From Rickettsiales bacterium (GTDB taxonomy: Bacteria; Pseudomonadota; Alphaproteobacteria; Rickettsiales; UBA3002), in assembly GCA_021300075.1 (NCBI GenBank), contig JAJTIB010000153.1:1-7812 (forward strand): a stretch of 7,812 bases of DNA, in the 5' to 3' direction. The position numbers and the translations under genes are program-made. Numbering within the stretch: the stretch's first letter is position 1; each line of letters starts with the position of its first letter. The notes below the pieces were generated by a model. That model worked only from the letters and a program-made list of their open reading frames with translations. It was not told the DNA's origin and did no database searches. Positions 5,726 through 7,812 of the stretch are shown one piece after another.

Positions 5726-7217
5726 GGGATAACTCCTGCTTCTGGGTTGACCAGTTCTTCGGTGTTTTTGGCAAATGAATGGTAATAGTTGTACCTTTAC
5801 CGAGTTCGCTCTCGATCAGAAATTTTCCGCCCATGATCTCAACGAATTTAGAGGCCAGCGGCAGACCCAGCCCCGTGCCTTCGTATTTGCGCGCCAGGCT
5901 GTTATCGACCTGTCCAAACGGCATCATGACTTTGGAGAGGTCCTTGGGTGCAATCCCAATGCCGGTATCTTTAACCTGAATTACAATCTGCTGGGTTGCG
6001 ATTTCTTCCCATACGCTGCAGCGCACTTCGCCGCCGGCGGGGGTAAATTTGACCGCGTTGGAGAGTAAATTTAGCAGCACCTGCTTTAATTTCTTGCTGT
6101 CGGTGACCATGACCAGCGATTCTGTGAGGATATCCTCAACCAGCATCACCTGAGCCGTTTCAGCGCGGGGCATGACCATTCGCAGACTGTTGCGGATGAT
6201 TTTTCCAAGATCGCTTTCTACCCAGTCCAGCTGTAATTTACCGGCCTCGGCTTTGGAATAATCGAGAATGTCATTGATGAGGCTTAAAAGATGTTTGCCG
6301 GAATTATGGATATCGGTCACATAGCTTTGGTGGCTCTCGCTTAAAAGATGTCCGGCTTCGTTCTTGATAAGGTCGGAAAAGCCGATAATGGCGTTGAGAG
6401 GGGTACGCAGCTCATGGCTGATATTAGCCAGAAACTGAGATTTTTCGCGGTTCTGAGCCTCCGCAGCCGATGCAGCAGCAGTGAGTTCAAGATTAATCTC
6501 ATGCTGGCGGCTAATAATCGTCTCCGCCCGCATAGCGGTCACCATTAAGATGCCAAGCAGCAATAAAAACGTAACTACGACCGCACCACTTACAATATAT
6601 TGCATCCGCGTGAGGCGCTGCATCAGAGGGGTAATGTCGGTATAAATCTCCACCAGCGCTTCGGGCATACATGGTGCGTCGGAAGGCGCGTTGGCAAGGG
6701 CACATTTGGCCTGTTGGGCGGAAGTAAGGGGCGATGAGCGAATAGGCACGATGGATTGGAGAAGTGTTCTGGGCATCGTCGCGTCCGTCCCGCCGGTAAG
6801 AAAAACATTCGTTAACAGGCGACTGGTGGCTTGCGAGCGTTGAATTTTAGCAAGATCAAAAAGCGTCACCCGCTTTGTGCCATCGGTTGTGGCGTAAGCG
6901 CGCGTGGAACTGTAATAAAGCTGCCGGACATCGGGTGAAAAAATAGTGATTTTTGCGACGGGTTGCTGAGCAAAGAATCGTTGCGATTCCTGTTGCAGGC
7001 GCGCGGCAGCGATGGGGTCATTCTGCCCCCCCGCGGGTGGAGTATTGGAGCGCCAGACGGTACTGGTGTAACTGTCAATCGTAGCAAGATGCTGGGCTTG
7101 CTGCTGGGCGATAAAATCGCCGCTGACAAGCCGCGTGAGCATCAGCCCCAAAATCCACGCACCTGCCATGACGACGACAAGGCTAATTACTGAAAAATAC
7201 CGCAAATAAGAAAACAT
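5691..7217 (-). CDS. Membrane sensor histidine kinase with periplasmic sensor region, 508 aa
   Basis: Two-component sensor kinase of the inner membrane. Transmembrane segments lie at about residues 8–30 and 206–229 and enclose a periplasmic region of about 175 residues that resembles a Cache/PAS-like fold (KITIFSPDVRQLYYSS; LQSIVPIR; VEIYTDITPLMQRL) and contains two cysteines, C172 and C183. A short helical linker (230–260) leads to the HisKA domain, FLANISHELRTPLNAIIGF with phospho-acceptor H268. The HATPase_c domain follows: N box LLNLLSNAVKFTPAGG (N383, N387), G1 box KDTGIGIAP (D417, G419, G421), F box MPFGQVDNS and G2 box EGTGLGL (447–452). All catalytic boxes are intact. The HisKA and G2 regions resemble PleC/DivJ-type alphaproteobacterial kinases, but there is no evidence for orthology. 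No response regulator is adjacent. The ATG at 7217 has no Shine-Dalgarno sequence, and an in-frame stop lies just upstream (7229–7227). The 3' end overlaps panB by 35 bases. Confidence 0.95.
   Translation of the reverse strand: MFSYLRYFSVISLVVVMAGAWILGLMLTRLVSGDFIAQQQAQHLATIDSYTSTVWRSNTPPAGGQNDPIAAARLQQESQRFFAQQPVAKITIFSPDVRQLYYSSTRAYATTDGTKRVTLFDLAKIQRSQATSRLLTNVFLTGGTDATMPRTLLQSIVPIRSSPLTSAQQAKCALANAPSDAPCMPEALVEIYTDITPLMQRLTRMQYIVSGAVVVTFLLLLGILMVTAMRAETIISRQHEINLELTAAASAAEAQNREKSQFLANISHELRTPLNAIIGFSDLIKNEAGHLLSESHQSYVTDIHNSGKHLLSLINDILDYSKAEAGKLQLDWVESDLGKIIRNSLRMVMPRAETAQVMLVEDILTESLVMVTDSKKLKQVLLNLLSNAVKFTPAGGEVRCSVWEEIATQQIVIQVKDTGIGIAPKDLSKVMMPFGQVDNSLARKYEGTGLGLPLASKFVEIMGGKFLIESELGKGTTITIHLPKTPKNWSTQKQELSHVRPDPGVETT
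5733..5737 (-). promoter_or_regulatory. Ribosome binding site of panB inside the kinase gene
   Basis: AGGAG on the minus strand, 7 bases before the panB ATG, lies within the kinase reading frame. It fixes the panB start and supports the 35-base gene overlap. Confidence 0.75.
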
Positions 7218-7223
7218 GCGCGG

Positions 7224-7251
7224 AATCTATCAGTAACTATTCCAGATACAA
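7224..7251 (-). promoter_or_regulatory. Candidate kinase promoter, possibly giving a leaderless mRNA
   Basis: On the minus strand, TTGTAT (7251–7246) and TAGATT (7229–7224; 4 of 6 matches to TATAAT) are 16 bases apart. The −10 ends 6 bases before the kinase ATG, so transcription would start at or next to the ATG, which would explain the missing ribosome site. The −35 match is modest. Confidence 0.35.
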
Positions 7252-7292
7252 GCGTGATTGCTGCTGGCCTATCTCCGCGCTGTTGGAAAGGC

Positions 7293-7321
7293 TTGACAGG
7301 GGTAGAAAACCCCATTAACTA
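7293..7321 (+). promoter_or_regulatory. Promoter of rpmH–rnpA
   Basis: A perfect TTGACA (7293–7298), a 17-base spacer and TAACTA (7316–7321), with TTAACT one base earlier as the alternative −10. The −35 is consensus and the −10 is weak. Transcription would start about 30 bases before the rpmH ATG. The spacer contains an inverted repeat (7299–7313). Confidence 0.6.
7299..7313. repeat. Inverted repeat inside the rpmH promoter spacer
   Basis: GGGGT and ACCCC form a perfect 5-base pair of arms around AGAAA. The repeat begins at the base after the −35 hexamer and ends 2 bases before the −10, so a bound regulator would block RNA polymerase or distort the spacer. Confidence 0.4.
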
Positions 7322-7357
7322 GACCGCCCTTAACGATTCGACCTGATGGAGTGCCCC

Positions 7358-7492
7358 ATGAAACGCACCTACCAACCCAGCAAGCTCGTCCGCAAGCGTC
7401 GGCATGGCTTCCGTGCGCGTATGGCAACTGTTGGTGGCCGCCGTGTGCTGGCCGCGCGTCGCGCCAAGGGCCGCAAAGTTCTCACCGCCTAG
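7358..7492 (+). CDS. rpmH: 50S ribosomal protein L34, 44 aa
   Basis: Small, highly basic protein of the large ribosomal subunit that binds 23S rRNA. The full 44 residues match the family in length and pattern: MKRTYQPSKLVRKRRHGFRA at the start, then the RMATVGGRRVLAARRAKGR region and a short hydrophobic end (KVLTA). The start is supported by GGAG (7349–7352), 5 bases before the ATG. It is followed after 18 bases by rnpA, the usual order, and preceded by its own promoter. Confidence 0.98.
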   Translation: MKRTYQPSKLVRKRRHGFRARMATVGGRRVLAARRAKGRKVLTA

Positions 7493-7503
7493 ATATGAAG
7501 CGG

Positions 7504-7519
7504 GCCTGCCATGTCAGGC
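7504..7519 (+). other. Small hairpin holding the rnpA start codon in its loop
   Basis: GCCTG (7504–7508) pairs with CAGGC (7515–7519) around the loop CCATGT, which contains the rnpA ATG. The upstream sequence has no good Shine-Dalgarno match. It could present or hide the start codon; with a 5-base stem it may also be chance. Confidence 0.3.
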
Positions 7520-7812
7520 GCAAAACCAGTTTCACTTGTCATTGAACGCATCACCCGAAGGGCTGATTTTCTGCGCGCGAATCACGGCCGTAAGTTCGTG
7601 ACTTCGGCTGTGATTATACGTATGATCGCCAGTTCTGCACCGCAAGATACAATCTGCCGTGTTGGCTTCACCGTCAGCCGCGCCTGCGGTAATGCGGTGT
7701 TTCGTAATCGCATCAAGCGCCGATTACGAGCATTGGTTAAGGATATCTGGCCAAGTCACTTCCGGGGCGGATGTGATTATGTGCTAATTGGCCGCGCCGG
7801 CGCTGAAAAGCT
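7511..7812 (+). CDS. rnpA: Ribonuclease P protein component, partial (first 100 codons)
   Basis: Protein subunit of RNase P, which with the RNA subunit removes 5' leaders from precursor tRNAs. The gene runs off the window end after 100 full codons; the family is about 110–130 aa, so most of it is present. The signature VGFTVSRACGNAVFRNRIKRRLR-type segment occupies residues 51–73, including the RNR motif (65–67) and the basic helix that contacts RNase P RNA. The N-terminal ITRRADFLRA (14–23) is the usual conserved start. The ATG at 7511 is the only reasonable start, because an in-frame TGA lies 15 bases upstream (7496–7498) and the next Met is residue 38, inside the conserved domain. It is 18 bases after the rpmH stop with a weak ribosome site, so translation is probably helped by ribosomes finishing rpmH. 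Confidence 0.95.
   Translation, partial: MSGAKPVSLVIERITRRADFLRANHGRKFVTSAVIIRMIASSAPQDTICRVGFTVSRACGNAVFRNRIKRRLRALVKDIWPSHFRGGCDYVLIGRAGAEK

Noticed and set aside
7315..7334. Possible CtrA-type site formed by two TTAAC motifs upstream of rpmH.
   Set aside because: The spacing is N11 between the TTAA cores, not the N7 of the consensus.
7223..7339. GANTC (CcrM-type) sites at 7223–7227 and 7335–7339 in the kinase/rpmH spacer as cell-cycle methylation marks.
   Set aside because: GANTC also occurs several times in the coding regions, so two sites here are not a clear enrichment.

Overview
The window (7,812 bases, moderate GC by eye) looks like chromosome of an alphaproteobacterium. The signs are rpiB directly followed by a probable glyA, an rpmH–rnpA pair with no dnaA beside it, and a membrane histidine kinase whose H, N, G1 and G2 boxes resemble the PleC/DivJ type. 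I cannot name a genus. Nothing looks like a mobile element, CRISPR array, tRNA or rRNA. No gene-free gap exceeds about 140 bases.

Layout. Positions 1–511 (minus strand) hold rpiB followed by the first 59 bases of a gene that is probably glyA. A 127-base divergent spacer (512–638) carries a candidate rpiB promoter, a 12-base perfect palindrome and one perfect DnaA box. On the plus strand come a prepilin peptidase (639–1451), a 121-base gap with a good promoter candidate, and then three genes joined by one-base stop/start overlaps: an MshL-type lipoprotein secretin (1573–3342), an ABC-2-type permease-like membrane protein (3342–4106) and an uncharacterised membrane-anchored helical protein (4106–4900). 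The last meets panB (5725–4901, minus) stop against stop with no gap. panB starts inside the 3' end of a sensor histidine kinase gene (7217–5691, minus). A 140-base divergent region (7218–7357) separates the kinase from rpmH (7358–7492, plus) and rnpA (7511 to the window end, plus, partial).

How the genes work together. RpiB and SHMT feed ribose-5-phosphate and one-carbon metabolism. PanB is the first committed step of pantothenate/CoA synthesis and appears co-transcribed with the kinase, which has no adjacent response regulator. L34 and the RNase P protein form the usual pair. The least explained part is 639–4900: a prepilin peptidase and a type IV pilus/type II secretion-like secretin, with the secretin translationally coupled to an ABC-2-like permease and an unknown protein. 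No pilus ATPase, platform protein, pilin or ABC ATPase is visible here. That coupling is the best candidate for a poorly described envelope system. All family assignments were made by eye from motifs, without any database search.
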